Below are positions 1 to 8,564 of a DNA stretch of 64,000 nucleotides, in pieces (position 1 is the first letter of the stretch; the number at the start of each line of letters is the position of its first letter). The notes under the pieces are model-generated. The model worked only from the letters and a program-made list of their open reading frames with translations. It had not been told where the DNA came from and did not search any database. The stretch comes from Candidatus Saccharimonadota bacterium. Lineage in GTDB: Bacteria; Patescibacteriota; Saccharimonadia; Saccharimonadales; Saccharimonadaceae. Where the stretch lies: NCBI GenBank assembly GCA_017406905.1, contig JAFQXN010000006.1, positions 62,001-126,000 on the forward strand, written 5' to 3'. A program made the position numbers and the translations under genes.

Positions 1-5
1 TGTCT

Positions 6-11
6 ATTATA
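6..11 (-). promoter_or_regulatory. Promoter -10 box for a gene left of the window
   Basis: On the minus strand TATAAT is preceded by TGTGA, the same form as many start sites in this window. The gene it serves lies beyond the left edge; by analogy it may begin a few bases outside with a leaderless transcript. Confidence 0.5.
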
Positions 12-35
12 TCACATAATCAACTTAAGCGAAAT

Positions 36-1064
36 TTATATATGTCGTTTTTTCTTGCGCGCAGTTTCTACTAACTTTGTTATTTGGTATTTCGCTGGCT
101 TTAAAATCATATCGTGGGCCGGCGTGTATCTTAACTCCTCACATCCAAAAGAACGCTTAAACTCGCTTACCCCATAGAAACGATGCGATTTTTCCTCTGT
201 GCCTACAATCCCCCACAAATTATACCTAATACAGCCTCGTCGTCTAGCCTCTTCCATCGCTTCAATATGCAGAAGTGGTGCGGCGGAGTACCTCGTACCC
301 ATCTCAGAAGATACGCCATAATGATAGCTTGCTTCTGGCCCATAAAAAATCATAAAATTCTGTGCCAGGATTTCTCCGTCTTTCCGTGCCGTATAAATCA
401 ACACCTCTCTGTTCTCGCGAAAAGCTTCGAATTGTTTTGTCAAAAAACTCTCCGAAAACGCTACATACCCCTGTCGTTCAGCATGTTTTTTCTCTAATTT
501 ACAGAATTCTCGTATTGCTGCGTCATCATCGCTTGCCGTCACCTGAATCTCGGACTTTTCAGCTTTGCGCAGCTTCCTGCGAAATCCTTGCGACGTTCCC
601 GCCAAGATTTCCTCTTCTGATTTCGTTAAATCTAGCACCCCAGCATATTCAACAGATAAATACATCGGCGCCTTCTTTAATCCGAGCTCCTTCATTAGTT
701 GTAAAGATTTTTCTGATAAAATCAGCTGCGGCCTCACCCGCGCGAACGCACATCCAGCCCCAGTCGCTTCTTTGCGAATATCGTCAAACACCATACGTAC
801 TAATTTCTTATCTCCCCAATCTAAAATTGGGCCGCCCGCAATCGCCAGATATTTCCCCCTCTTAGCAGTTTCTACCACTCCAGCATAAGCTCCCACAATC
901 CTTTCACCTCTCATGGCAACGCGCCGTACTATTTTCTTCCCTCTAGCAAGGTGAAACTCATAAAAATCCCACGACTGCAAAAAATTCGCTTCCTCGTGAG
1001 ATTTGATAAAGTCATCCCAGACATTTCTATCTAGGCAGTCCGTCAAAATCTCTCCGTTACTCAC
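36..1064 (-). CDS. FemAB/FemX-family peptidyltransferase, second copy
   Basis: 342 residues. Family members transfer amino acids from aminoacyl-tRNA to the stem peptide of lipid II, building peptidoglycan cross-bridges at the inner face of the membrane. Support: an N-terminal block with ANFLQSWDF, a glycine-rich GGPILDWGD segment, a RKLRKAEK basic helix and a C-terminal RYNLWGIVGT strand, all typical of the double GNAT-like fold. It starts with GTG and overlaps the stop of the upstream paralogue by GTGA, so the two are probably translationally coupled. It is last in the rpsJ-led cluster. Which amino acid it adds cannot be read from the sequence. Confidence 0.85.
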   Translation of the reverse strand: MSNGEILTDCLDRNVWDDFIKSHEEANFLQSWDFYEFHLARGKKIVRRVAMRGERIVGAYAGVVETAKRGKYLAIAGGPILDWGDKKLVRMVFDDIRKEATGAGCAFARVRPQLILSEKSLQLMKELGLKKAPMYLSVEYAGVLDLTKSEEEILAGTSQGFRRKLRKAEKSEIQVTASDDDAAIREFCKLEKKHAERQGYVAFSESFLTKQFEAFRENREVLIYTARKDGEILAQNFMIFYGPEASYHYGVSSEMGTRYSAAPLLHIEAMEEARRRGCIRYNLWGIVGTEEKSHRFYGVSEFKRSFGCEELRYTPAHDMILKPAKYQITKLVETARKKKRHI

Positions 1065-2146
1065 AGATGCCTCCTTTTCTTTCTAGCCTTTTCCACCACC
1101 AGATCTTTCATATACCCCATACGCGAAATTACTAAATCATGCGCTGGCACAAATTCTACCACTTTTCCGCCAAACCCAGTCTTAAATGTCGTCACCCCAG
1201 AATAACGATGCCCTGGCTGGCCGGCCGGTGCAATCCCCCACAGATTGAATCTCTCATAACCTTCGCTCTTTAGGTCTCTCATCGCCTGCCACAACAGCGC
1301 GTATGCTCCAGGTAATTTTCTATTTAATAACGTTGAAGCTGCCTCGTAATAATCTCCCTCGCGACCACTCTTTACTATCAACCCATACGCTATTGGCTCC
1401 CCGCCCCTGTTTTGCGGAGTTTTCATAGGCGCTTCCTTCGCGCCATTATCTGTTTTGTCTGAAGTTCTTGCTACATAAATCTCAATCTTATCACCAAATG
1501 CTTCTCTCTCTGCCATTAATGTCTTTAAATTCGGTGGAACGAAGTTTTGCCGTCTCGCCGTCTCTACTTGTACTTCATGAAATTCCTTAAAAATCTCCTC
1601 TGTCCTCTCTCTATGAACTTTTATGCCAATTTTCTCCGCTCGCCTTACCTCATATCTTGTCTGCCTACGCATCTCGGCCAGTAGCTCCTCCTCTTCATGC
1701 TTCAAATCTATCATTACTGTATGCTCTGCCGCTAGATGCATCGGCGATTTTTTTAACCCTAAATCTGCCAGAATCTTCAAATTCTTAGAATTTGACTCTA
1801 GCTGCGGCCTTACCCGCACAAATACACATTTTTCTCTCTTAGCAACTTCTGCAATTCTGTCAAATACCCTTTTCACCGCTTCTTTATCTCCCCAATCTAC
1901 CAGGGGCCCACATGGTACCTCTAAGTATCTCCCCCTCTTCGCATCTCTGACTATCAAAATCGCCCATCCAAATCCGCCAAAATCTTCCGCTACTACCTTT
2001 GCGCCCAAAATCTCATTCATTTTGCCATATTCTATTGACTGCAAAAAATTCGCCTCAGGAAATCTTTCCACAATCTTTCCCCAATCTTCCGAGGTGCATT
2101 TATCTAGCGTTACGCCACCTTCGCTGCCGTATATAATCTCACTCAT
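1061..2146 (-). CDS. FemAB/FemX-family peptidyltransferase, first copy, with in-frame repeat insertion
   Basis: 361 residues, paralogous to the next gene (shared ANFLQS, GPLVDWGD, RPQL, YERFNLWGIAP blocks). Likely adds one residue of the peptidoglycan bridge. It starts at ATG after a strong AAGGAGG site inside the end of the DegT-like gene. Residues about 228-250 (TSDKTDNGAKEAPMKTPQN and following) have no counterpart in the second copy. They are encoded by a family A palindromic repeat at 1402-1445, inserted without breaking the frame between two conserved strands. The gene therefore appears functional but carries a peptide of mobile origin. Confidence 0.85.
   Translation of the reverse strand: MSEIIYGSEGGVTLDKCTSEDWGKIVERFPEANFLQSIEYGKMNEILGAKVVAEDFGGFGWAILIVRDAKRGRYLEVPCGPLVDWGDKEAVKRVFDRIAEVAKREKCVFVRVRPQLESNSKNLKILADLGLKKSPMHLAAEHTVMIDLKHEEEELLAEMRRQTRYEVRRAEKIGIKVHRERTEEIFKEFHEVQVETARRQNFVPPNLKTLMAEREAFGDKIEIYVARTSDKTDNGAKEAPMKTPQNRGGEPIAYGLIVKSGREGDYYEAASTLLNRKLPGAYALLWQAMRDLKSEGYERFNLWGIAPAGQPGHRYSGVTTFKTGFGGKVVEFVPAHDLVISRMGYMKDLVVEKARKKRRHL
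1402..1445. repeat. Family A palindromic repeat, copy 1 (inside femAB gene)
   Basis: On the plus strand it has left arm CCCCTGT, core GCGGAGTTTTCATAGGCGC and then a small hairpin GGCGC-ttccttc-GCGCC. The stretch from the left arm through the core is nearly identical to copy 2 at 32506-32541. In the coding frame it reads APMKTP. Confidence 0.75.
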
Positions 2147-3329
2147 CCACCTCCTTTTCTAAGTAATCTTTTATGATTTTACGCGCTGGTTCCAGCTCGC
2201 GCTTACTGTAATAAGTTGGAAAATTGATGATTTTACCCGCTACTTCCGTGGATACTGGGCAGGCTTGTTCGTCAAAATGCACCTTTTTGTAATATCTCTC
2301 TGGAGATACTGGCTTTTCATACCAGAACCCACCAAAATAATACCCGGATTTCTCTAACCGCTTCAATACTTCATTTCTATCCCTCACTAAATAAAATTCC
2401 CTAATCGGTGGCTCACCAGATCTTTTTAGGCTCCGTATCTGTCCGAGCGCCATCTTTGCCTCAAATTTACTTATTTTACGCGTCAAATCCAACTTATTAT
2501 CCGCTGATTTCTCCACCCAGTGCATCGCCAACAAAAGCCGCATCAAGGCGCCGTTCAAATGGATATAAGATAATCCTCGGTACATCGCTCCAAACAATGG
2601 ATAAAATCTCACTCTCAGCGCATCAGACGGTCTCGGAGTTTTACTAGGCGCTTGAATCGCATTTTTACAGGGGTGACGCAAAATCACCGCACCGCCAGAG
2701 ATTGTATCAATAGACTTTTCCTTGCCAAAAGACAACGCCGTTGCCGCCCCTATAGTGCCGGCCTCTCGGCCGTCTGCGTACTTCACTCCAGTACAGTGCG
2801 CCAAATCCTCAATTATCGTCAATCCATGTTTTTCGGCAAACTTCTCTATCGCGACAATATCCACCGGATTCCCGAGCGTATTCTGAACAATTATGCCCTT
2901 CACCTTGTCTGGTGCAGTATCAACTGCGGCGTGCCCTTCGGGCACGCTCCGGGCCGCTCTGGCCGAGTCCTCATGTCCCGCAGAGCAAGTCGCAGTTAAT
3001 ACTGCACCGATGCTGCAAACATCAAAATTCAAATCCTTACGTGAAATATCTGCAAATATCGGCACTAGCCCCGCCGCTTTCACCGCCTCATATACCGCAT
3101 AACATGTAAAACCATTCACGATTATCGCATCACCCCTATTAAAATATGCCTTTAAGGCCAAAGCCAAACTAGAACGCCCATTTTTACATAAAATCGCCTC
3201 ACCACCGTATTTAGCCTCCAGCAATCTCTTTAAATCTTCACAATCTTTTTTTCGTCCGATGGCAAAAGTATGCGCCCATCTTTGTCTCCTCGTATAATTT
3301 GCTGCCGCGCCTAAGAAATAATGCCTCAC
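2139..3329 (-). CDS. DegT/DnrJ/EryC1-family PLP aminotransferase with two in-frame palindromic insertions
   Basis: 396 residues. The family uses PLP to aminate sugars or related substrates; in this cluster it may make or modify a precursor used in wall assembly, but the substrate is unknown. Visible are KNGRSSLALALKAY near the N-terminus, IIEDLAHCTG (PLP-contacting Asp) and SFGKEKSID with the presumed Schiff-base lysine. It starts with GTG (GTGA overlap with the hydrolase stop) after AAGGAGG. Two segments are foreign to the family: about residues 108-139, encoded by the family B palindrome at 2913-3006, and about residues 219-232 (contains APSKTP), encoded by the family A repeat at 2634-2675. 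Both keep the frame open. Confidence 0.85.
   Translation of the reverse strand: MRHYFLGAAANYTRRQRWAHTFAIGRKKDCEDLKRLLEAKYGGEAILCKNGRSSLALALKAYFNRGDAIIVNGFTCYAVYEAVKAAGLVPIFADISRKDLNFDVCSIGAVLTATCSAGHEDSARAARSVPEGHAAVDTAPDKVKGIIVQNTLGNPVDIVAIEKFAEKHGLTIIEDLAHCTGVKYADGREAGTIGAATALSFGKEKSIDTISGGAVILRHPCKNAIQAPSKTPRPSDALRVRFYPLFGAMYRGLSYIHLNGALMRLLLAMHWVEKSADNKLDLTRKISKFEAKMALGQIRSLKRSGEPPIREFYLVRDRNEVLKRLEKSGYYFGGFWYEKPVSPERYYKKVHFDEQACPVSTEVAGKIINFPTYYSKRELEPARKIIKDYLEKEVDE
2634..2675. repeat. Family A palindromic repeat, copy 3 (inside degT-like gene)
   Basis: Plus strand: core CGGAGTTTTACTAGGCGCTT followed by the right arm CGCATTTTTACAGGGGTGA. The right arm is the reverse complement of the left arm of copy 2 (CACCCCTGTTTATGCG) apart from small changes. 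This copy therefore shows the half of the palindrome that copies 1 and 2 lack. Encodes APSKTP in the gene frame. Confidence 0.7.
2913..3006. repeat. Family B palindromic element, copy 1 (inside degT-like gene)
   Basis: A 94-bp element bounded by 16-bp inverted ends, TGCAGTATCAACTGCG and CGCAGTTAATACTGCA, with one mismatch. Inside is a perfect hairpin, GCGTGCCC-ttc-GGGCACGC at 2929-2947, then a GC-rich core (CGCTCCGGGCCGCTC) also found in trmD in the opposite orientation. It adds about 31 residues to the encoded protein. Confidence 0.8.
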
Positions 3330-4087
3330 TTATTTATCCTCCTTAGCAACACGCTTAATGCTCTCGCTAGCTCTTCTGGGCTAGAGATATAGGGCGCGTG
3401 TGTCCAGTTGGCATAAAATTTCAATTCTGCATTTGGCAATCTCTCGTACATCGCCGTCGCCTGCCGCGGTGGAGTGGTAGTATCTTTCTTCCCCCACAAG
3501 ATAAATGTCTTAGTGGTGACTTTTTTAAAATCTAAATCCTTATCTGACTCTAGCATATTTACTAAAGTCTTTTTCATATTTTCCGGCGCCCTAGAATAAT
3601 CTGTCGAACCAGTAATCTTATGAAAAGCCTTATCTACTACCGCAATCTTTTTCAATGGCTTACCTATTTTTGATACTTTTTCTACAAATCTCTTTCGCGC
3701 AGACGGCTCATAAATCCCCGCGCTATCTAACAGAATCAAATATTTTAGCTTATCCGGCTTTTTGGCGCACAGGTTAAGTAAAATCCGCCCACCGTTAGAG
3801 TGCCCCAAAGCGATAGCACCATTTGGGATATTCCTATCTGCCCACGCCATATAATCTTCAATCGTGAAAACTTTATCAGAGTGCTCTGTCAACCCCGGCA
3901 CATGCAACATTTTAGCATTAATCCCGGCATCTTTCAGCATTTTTAGCGTGGCCCGCCACGGCTCCACCGTATAAGTCCAACCATGAATAATGTAAAAATC
4001 CACTTTCCCGGCGTTTTCAACGCTAGTCGCCTTTTCTTTTATTTTATCCACACGCCGTTTTTCCAAAAGTCCTGTCCCACTACTCAT
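3326..4087 (-). CDS. Alpha/beta-fold hydrolase
   Basis: About 253 residues. A serine hydrolase of the lipase/esterase/peptidase superfamily, probably cytoplasmic as no signal peptide is seen. The nucleophile elbow is GHSNGG, the likely acid is in LWGKKDTTTP and the catalytic histidine is in NWTHAPY near the C-terminus. HGWTYTVEPW forms the oxyanion-side strand. The best start is ATG at 4087, which overlaps the MurF-like stop by ATGA; an in-frame TTG 15 bases upstream is less likely. It lies in the wall-precursor cluster, so a role in trimming or esterifying precursors is possible but only inferred. Confidence 0.8.
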   Translation of the reverse strand: MSSGTGLLEKRRVDKIKEKATSVENAGKVDFYIIHGWTYTVEPWRATLKMLKDAGINAKMLHVPGLTEHSDKVFTIEDYMAWADRNIPNGAIALGHSNGGRILLNLCAKKPDKLKYLILLDSAGIYEPSARKRFVEKVSKIGKPLKKIAVVDKAFHKITGSTDYSRAPENMKKTLVNMLESDKDLDFKKVTTKTFILWGKKDTTTPPRQATAMYERLPNAELKFYANWTHAPYISSPEELARALSVLLRRINK

Positions 4088-5355
4088 GAATCTAGCCCCC
4101 AACTCTTACGCCGGTTCACTGCAGCTTTTTCGCGCCTGCACAATCTTTTCGCGTCTTCCGGATTTGCTAACAATTTTTCAATAATCCATTCCAGATATTG
4201 ACTTCCCTTAAAAATCAAAGTCTCGTCGCCCGTTATGTTCTTTTCGATATACTCAAGCGCCTTGCGCGGATCCGTAGTGGCCACCGCTGAAACACCCAAA
4301 CTCTTCAGCTCCGGTGCGGTATATTGTTTTGTTCTCCTACCCACTAGAATTACCCTATCAGGATTCATCTCGGCAATTAATTTCGCTAGCTTTTTATGCT
4401 CCTCTCCAGTAATGGAGCCCTGATCCACTATATCGCCAATTATCAACCATTTATGCTCGGCATGCATCCTTTTGGTCATATCTAAAATCGAAGCCACTGA
4501 AATCAAATGTGCATTATAGCTACTATCTACGATGTTGATACCCTTTTTACCCATAAAATACGAGCTCCGTCCGGGCGCCATTTTAATCTCCGAAAAATCC
4601 GCTTTAAAAGGCATCTTAAGGTATCGCATCAAATCTTGCAGTACCAACAAATGAAATGCAATATCTCTCGGCTCCGGATGATTAAAATGAAACACTGTAT
4701 CTCCGTAAGTAAAATCCGTATAGTCCGGATATACTACATATTTTTTGATTTCATTCTTCTTAATCGGTACCACTTTTGCCTTTATCCCCTCCGTGGCAAC
4801 CCTCATCGCTTTTGAATCAGCATCTATATAGACGATTTTCTTTGTGTTCTGTGGCAACGTCGCGAACTCTGCCGCTATTGCCTCATCCAGGCTATCAAAC
4901 CTCCCATCTTCTACTTCTTTTTCAAATTGCACTGCGTGCGACAGCCCCACCGAAACCCATATCGTCACCTCTGGCTTCAGCCATTCAGCCAAAAATTCCG
5001 CCTCATGTGGCCGCTCACCGTCTATCTCTACTACATAAAACTTCTGATTGTATCTATGGAACAGCGATTTCACCGGTGCTGCCACCAAAAGATACAACCA
5101 CCTTAATTTGGACCCTTTGATTCCTTCCAGCCCCAACAAATCAAAAGAAATCCCAAAAGCCGAATTTGCATCATGAGAATAATGTGCCTTATCGCCCATC
5201 TCATGCTCAATTAAGTGCAGCATTGTAGTCTTGCCGGCTGAACCGGTAATCGCAATTATTCTCGGGCTCCACCGCCTTAACACTCTATTGGCAAAATGCC
5301 GAAAATATTTTGCCACCACGAAATAAAAACGCTTCTTAAATTTAGCAGCAGTCAT
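4084..5355 (-). CDS. Mur ligase-family protein, MurF-like, no substrate-binding N-terminal domain
   Basis: 423 residues. Mur ligases join amino acids or peptides to nucleotide-linked muramyl precursors using ATP. ITGSAGKTT (about residues 36-44) is the P-loop, DSSYNAHLIS matches the MurF motif around the adenine-binding loop, and IIGDIVDQG followed by DRVILVGRRT matches the C-terminal Rossmann domain. The usual MurF N-terminal domain is absent; instead there is a basic amphipathic stretch of about 30 residues, so it may act on an unusual precursor. It has its own leaderless-type promoter, although rpsJ lies only 39 bases upstream. First gene of the FemAB cluster. Confidence 0.8.
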   Translation of the reverse strand: MTAAKFKKRFYFVVAKYFRHFANRVLRRWSPRIIAITGSAGKTTMLHLIEHEMGDKAHYSHDANSAFGISFDLLGLEGIKGSKLRWLYLLVAAPVKSLFHRYNQKFYVVEIDGERPHEAEFLAEWLKPEVTIWVSVGLSHAVQFEKEVEDGRFDSLDEAIAAEFATLPQNTKKIVYIDADSKAMRVATEGIKAKVVPIKKNEIKKYVVYPDYTDFTYGDTVFHFNHPEPRDIAFHLLVLQDLMRYLKMPFKADFSEIKMAPGRSSYFMGKKGINIVDSSYNAHLISVASILDMTKRMHAEHKWLIIGDIVDQGSITGEEHKKLAKLIAEMNPDRVILVGRRTKQYTAPELKSLGVSAVATTDPRKALEYIEKNITGDETLIFKGSQYLEWIIEKLLANPEDAKRLCRREKAAVNRRKSWGLDS

Positions 5356-5361
5356 AGAATC

Positions 5362-5367
5362 ATTATA
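5362..5367 (-). promoter_or_regulatory. Leaderless-type promoter of MurF-like gene
   Basis: Extended -10 (TGG then TATAAT) with exactly six bases before the ATG at 5355, which puts the predicted transcript start at the start codon. No ribosome-binding site is present. Confidence 0.65.
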
Positions 5368-5394
5368 CCATATAGAAACACAGTATAAATATCT

Positions 5395-5721
5395 TTACAT
5401 TTTAATTTCGGCGTCTACACCAGCAGGAAGCGAAAGATTCTGTAAGCTTTCAATCGTTTTTGGATTTGCGTTAGAAATATCAATCAACCTCTTATGTACT
5501 TTCATTTCGAAAGCCTCACCACCAGTTTTATAAACATGCGGCGATTTCACTACGGTAAAAGTTGAACGCTTAGTCGGTAGCGGAATAGGCCCACTAATTG
5601 AAGCGCCAGTGCGAATGGCCGTTTCTACAATTTGGCGTGCGCTCTGGTCAATTACGCGGTGGTCATAAGCCTTCAAGCGAATCCGAATTTTTAAGCCTTC
5701 ATCTTTTTTAGCTTCTGTCAT
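5395..5721 (-). CDS. rpsJ: Small ribosomal subunit protein uS10
   Basis: 108 residues, normal length. Binds 16S rRNA in the 30S head and, as NusE, takes part in antitermination. [39 protein letters not shown] and the [11 protein letters not shown] strand are diagnostic. Read from AAGGAAA upstream of the ATG. It stands alone instead of heading the usual S10 operon; the genes downstream concern the cell wall. Confidence 0.97.
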   Translation of the reverse strand: MTEAKKDEGLKIRIRLKAYDHRVIDQSARQIVETAIRTGASISGPIPLPTKRSTFTVVKSPHVYKTGGEAFEMKVHKRLIDISNANPKTIESLQNLSLPAGVDAEIKM

Positions 5722-5795
5722 TTTTTCCTTTCTTACCTGATAACCTCTTAAGACATGAGTTTTTCAAGCTTGATAATTAATGTTAATATAGCCCC

Positions 5796-5823
5796 ATTAT
5801 ACCACACTTTTCTTAAAAATCAA
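5796..5823 (-). promoter_or_regulatory. Promoter of rpsJ
   Basis: Minus strand TTGATT, 16 nt, TATAAT with TGTGG just before the -10. The leader to the ATG is about 70 nt. Confidence 0.75.
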
Positions 5824-5838
5824 GACGGCGCTAGTCAT

Positions 5839-5868
5839 AAAAAAGCCGGGCGGTTTCACCAGCCCGGC
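5839..5868 (-). terminator. Intrinsic terminator of the 209-residue membrane protein gene
   Basis: Minus strand hairpin GCCGGGCT-ggtgaaacc-GCCCGGC followed by TTTTTT. Confidence 0.8.
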
Positions 5869-5876
5869 AGGTAGGT

Positions 5877-6506
5877 TTATCTTTTTTTGTTGCCGTTGCG
5901 CCATATAGGCCGCCAGTCGCTCGGATGACGGGCATTCATATCAACTGTATCTGGCTGATTGACAAAGTCAACCGCAACACAGGTGAGAAAGAATGCCACT
6001 GCGAAAGTAAATGCTAACCAGCAATTCTTGGTGACATCTAATACTCCATCGCCAATTATCATCTCCACGAGCTGGGGCATTCCTAGGCCAGCCAACAACA
6101 TCGGGATAATAAAATATCCCATTACGTCGTGCGTCATCTTCGTAGGGCTGCACACGGCGCGCCGCGTCGGATAGTTCGCCACGTCGTTTTTTCTCAATGC
6201 CCAAGCCACGATTGCCATTGCAATAATCACAATCAGCCACCAGCACAACGAATCCACCATGGCCACCCCTCTTACGCCAGTTTTGGCGTACATTCCGATT
6301 AGCGCCACCAGCATAATGGATAACGACAGGTCTCCTGGAAAAAACGCTTTGGACTGGTGTTTCCACAAAGGCACTTCGCGGGACTCAAACACAACTCCCA
6401 CGAAGAACATCAGGCCCGGCCAGATTATCCAAGCCACGATTGTCATTAAGAATCGGTTTATTACTGCCTCACGATAAAATGCCGAAAGCGACTCTAAAAA
6501 ATACAT
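5877..6506 (-). CDS. Polytopic membrane protein of unknown function
   Basis: 209 residues, not recognised. About five hydrophobic segments are visible (residues about 18-42, 61-80, 84-104, 128-146, 162-182), with a polar C-terminal tail containing DTVDMNARHPSDWRPIW. The translation start is backed by a GAGGGGGGG site 6-7 bases before ATG. It has its own promoter and terminator, and base composition is richer in G+C than the genes around it. It is one of a group of stand-alone genes placed around tuf and fusA. No catalytic motif is obvious. Confidence 0.75.
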   Translation of the reverse strand: MYFLESLSAFYREAVINRFLMTIVAWIIWPGLMFFVGVVFESREVPLWKHQSKAFFPGDLSLSIMLVALIGMYAKTGVRGVAMVDSLCWWLIVIIAMAIVAWALRKNDVANYPTRRAVCSPTKMTHDVMGYFIIPMLLAGLGMPQLVEMIIGDGVLDVTKNCWLAFTFAVAFFLTCVAVDFVNQPDTVDMNARHPSDWRPIWRNGNKKR

Positions 6507-6550
6507 AGATTTACCCCCCCTCGAAATACAAAAATAAACCTACCACCTTA

Positions 6551-6579
6551 ATTATATCATACTTACGCCAAAAAGTCAA
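6551..6579 (-). promoter_or_regulatory. Promoter of the 209-residue membrane protein gene
   Basis: TTGACT, 17 nt, TATAAT on the minus strand, close to consensus. Confidence 0.85.
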
Positions 6580-6589
6580 TCTTGCCATC

Positions 6590-6617
6590 AAAAATCCCTC
6601 AGCCAAGAGGGATTTTT
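6590..6617 (-). terminator. Intrinsic terminator of tuf
   Basis: Minus strand AATCCCTC-ttggct-GAGGGATT then a T-run; lies just past the tuf stop. Confidence 0.85.
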
Positions 6618-6635
6618 GCTAAAATAACAATGATA

Positions 6636-7820
6636 TTATTTTATAACTTTGGTGATAACACCAGAACCTACCGTCTTACCACCTTCACGGATAGCGAAGC
6701 GGTCGTTGTTGTTCATAGCCACCGGCGCGAGCAACTTAACCTTAAAGGTTACCTGATCGCCAGGCATCACGATTTCCTTATCGGCAGGCAATTCCACCTC
6801 ACCGGTCACATCGGTAGTGCGGAAGTAGAATTGTGGCTTGTAGCCCTTAGAGAATGGCGTATGACGACCACCTTCCTCTTTCTTAAGGATATAAACCTCT
6901 GCTTCAAATTCAGTGTGTGGGGTAATAGTGCCAGGAGCAGCAATTACCTGACCACGCTCAATCTGGTCGCGCTCAATACCGCGAAGAAGAAGACCTGCGT
7001 TGTCGCCAGCTTGACCTTGATCCAAAGTCTTGTGGAAAGCCTCAATTCCAGTCACAACTGATTTCTGAGTGTCTTTCAAACCAACGATTTCTACCTCATC
7101 GTTCAATTTTACGACGCCCTGCTCAATACGACCAGTAGCTACAGTACCACGGCCCTTAATTGAGAATACGTCCTCAATTGGCATCAAGAATGGTTTGTCG
7201 AGGTCGTGCTCAGGGATGTCGAAGTATTCATCCATCGCCTTGACAAGCTCCATGATGGCGTCTTCGTTCTCTTTGTCGCCCTCAAGCGCCTTAGTAGCAG
7301 AACCCTTAATAATTGGTGCGTTGTCGCCATCAAAACCGTACTTGTTCAAGAGGTCACGTACATCCATTTCCACAAGCTCTACGAGCTCTGGATCGGCCAA
7401 GTCCATCTTGTTAAGGAATACGATAATTTTCGGCACGTTCACCTGGTGAGCCAAGAGCACGTGCTCACGAGTCTGTGGCAACGGGCCATCGTTTGCAGCC
7501 ACTACGAGGATAGCGCCATCCACCTGTGCAGCACCGGTAATCATGTTTTTAATGTAATCTGCGTGGCCTGGCATATCTACGTGCGCATAGTGACGCTTGT
7601 CAGACTCATACTCCTGGTGTGAGGTCGCAATAGTGATACCGCGAGCCTTTTCCTCTGGGGCATTATCAATTTGATCATAAGCGACTGCCTTGTTGACATC
7701 TGAAGGAAGACGCTTCGCGAGTACGTTAGTAATCGCAGCAGTTAAAGTGGTTTTACCATGGTCGACGTGACCCATGGTGCCGACGTTAATATGCGGCTTG
7801 GAACGGTCAAAATTTGCCAT
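6636..7820 (-). CDS. tuf: Elongation factor Tu
   Basis: 394 residues, full length. GTPase that carries aminoacyl-tRNA to the ribosome. G1 is [10 protein letters not shown]3 [10 protein letters not shown]4 NKMD, and switch I has [16 protein letters not shown]. Domains 2 and 3 follow, with [13 protein letters not shown] and [12 protein letters not shown]. Preceded by AAGGAGA. Not in an operon with fusA or rpsG-rpsL, which lie kilobases away, so the str operon is broken up here. Confidence 0.98.
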   Translation of the reverse strand: MANFDRSKPHINVGTMGHVDHGKTTLTAAITNVLAKRLPSDVNKAVAYDQIDNAPEEKARGITIATSHQEYESDKRHYAHVDMPGHADYIKNMITGAAQVDGAILVVAANDGPLPQTREHVLLAHQVNVPKIIVFLNKMDLADPELVELVEMDVRDLLNKYGFDGDNAPIIKGSATKALEGDKENEDAIMELVKAMDEYFDIPEHDLDKPFLMPIEDVFSIKGRGTVATGRIEQGVVKLNDEVEIVGLKDTQKSVVTGIEAFHKTLDQGQAGDNAGLLLRGIERDQIERGQVIAAPGTITPHTEFEAEVYILKKEEGGRHTPFSKGYKPQFYFRTTDVTGEVELPADKEIVMPGDQVTFKVKLLAPVAMNNNDRFAIREGGKTVGSGVITKVIK

Positions 7821-7888
7821 TCAATCTCCTTTTAATTTTATTACGTCTGGAGCGCTAATAAAAACCAGCTCCAAAACTCTACAGTACT

Positions 7889-7917
7889 ATTTTAGACTAT
7901 TTTCTTCAGCTTGTAAA
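7889..7917 (-). promoter_or_regulatory. Promoter of tuf
   Basis: TTTACA, 17 nt, TAAAAT on the minus strand. The leader of about 60 nt includes a possible hairpin, TGGAGC with GCTCCA. Confidence 0.75.
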
Positions 7918-7960
7918 GAGTAAAATCACTAAAACCCCATAATACAAAAATTTCACCCAT

Positions 7961-7990
7961 AAAAACGCCCCCGCATCACAATACGGGGGC
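7961..7990 (-). terminator. Intrinsic terminator of the 115-residue protein gene
   Basis: Minus strand GCCCCCGTAT-tgtg-ATGCGGGGGC then GTTTTT. Confidence 0.85.
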
Positions 7991-8005
7991 AAAGGCATAG
8001 TTGCA

Positions 8006-8353
8006 TTATTCAGTAAGATTCCAGTCAAAATACTCCATACAGTGACGCCGCACTTCCCCCGCGAACGAATCGTCGGATACAGCACTCACTACACGCACAA
8101 TGGCGCTAGCTTGCTCAAGAATCTCATTCTCTCGGCCCTCAAATTCCGGCGGAATTTCGCCGCCGTTTAAAGAGTATCTTCCAGTCACGATGTCATGCAT
8201 TGCGCGAGCAATTATCATCAACATTCCTATCGGCGCAACAGGCTTGTCGATTGCCGACGCGACATACTCCACGAACAGACAAGCCTCTTCGGATAAATCC
8301 GGACATACTTTTTGCGGGTTTTTCAATTTACTTCCGATATTGACAATCATCAT
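8006..8353 (-). CDS. Small soluble protein of unknown function
   Basis: 115 residues, not recognised. Predicted largely alpha-helical, acidic, no signal peptide or membrane span. The start is supported by AGGAGGTG five bases before ATG. Its promoter is back to back with that of the HD-domain gene at 8565; the two promoters together span only 74 bases, so co-regulation by a shared protein is possible. Stand-alone gene with its own terminator. Confidence 0.65.
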   Translation of the reverse strand: MMIVNIGSKLKNPQKVCPDLSEEACLFVEYVASAIDKPVAPIGMLMIIARAMHDIVTGRYSLNGGEIPPEFEGRENEILEQASAIVRVVSAVSDDSFAGEVRRHCMEYFDWNLTE

Positions 8354-8449
8354 AAAGACACCTCCTAATCATCATCGCTGCTAGAACCTTCCTGCCGAGT
8401 AACGCAATTTGCCTTAACGTCCCTAGATTGCCCACTAACCTACACCGTA

Positions 8450-8478
8450 ATTACATCACATCTAATCTTAAAAGTCAA
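8450..8478 (-). promoter_or_regulatory. Promoter of the 115-residue protein gene
   Basis: TTGACT, 17 nt, TGTAAT preceded by TGTGA, minus strand. Confidence 0.75.
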
Positions 8479-8494
8479 TAACCGCCCATCTTAA

Positions 8495-8523
8495 TTTACA
8501 TTTTAAACAAAGTATTGTATAAT
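8495..8523 (+). promoter_or_regulatory. Promoter of the HD-domain gene
   Basis: TTTACA, 17 nt, TATAAT on the plus strand. Confidence 0.8.
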
Positions 8524-8564
8524 AGCATAAGGTTGGGAGTAGTTTTACAAGGAGCGTGATTTTA

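Noticed and set aside
8556-8564. GTG at 8556 as start of the HD-domain gene
   Set aside because: Only one base separates it from AAGGAG. TTG at 8565 has proper spacing.
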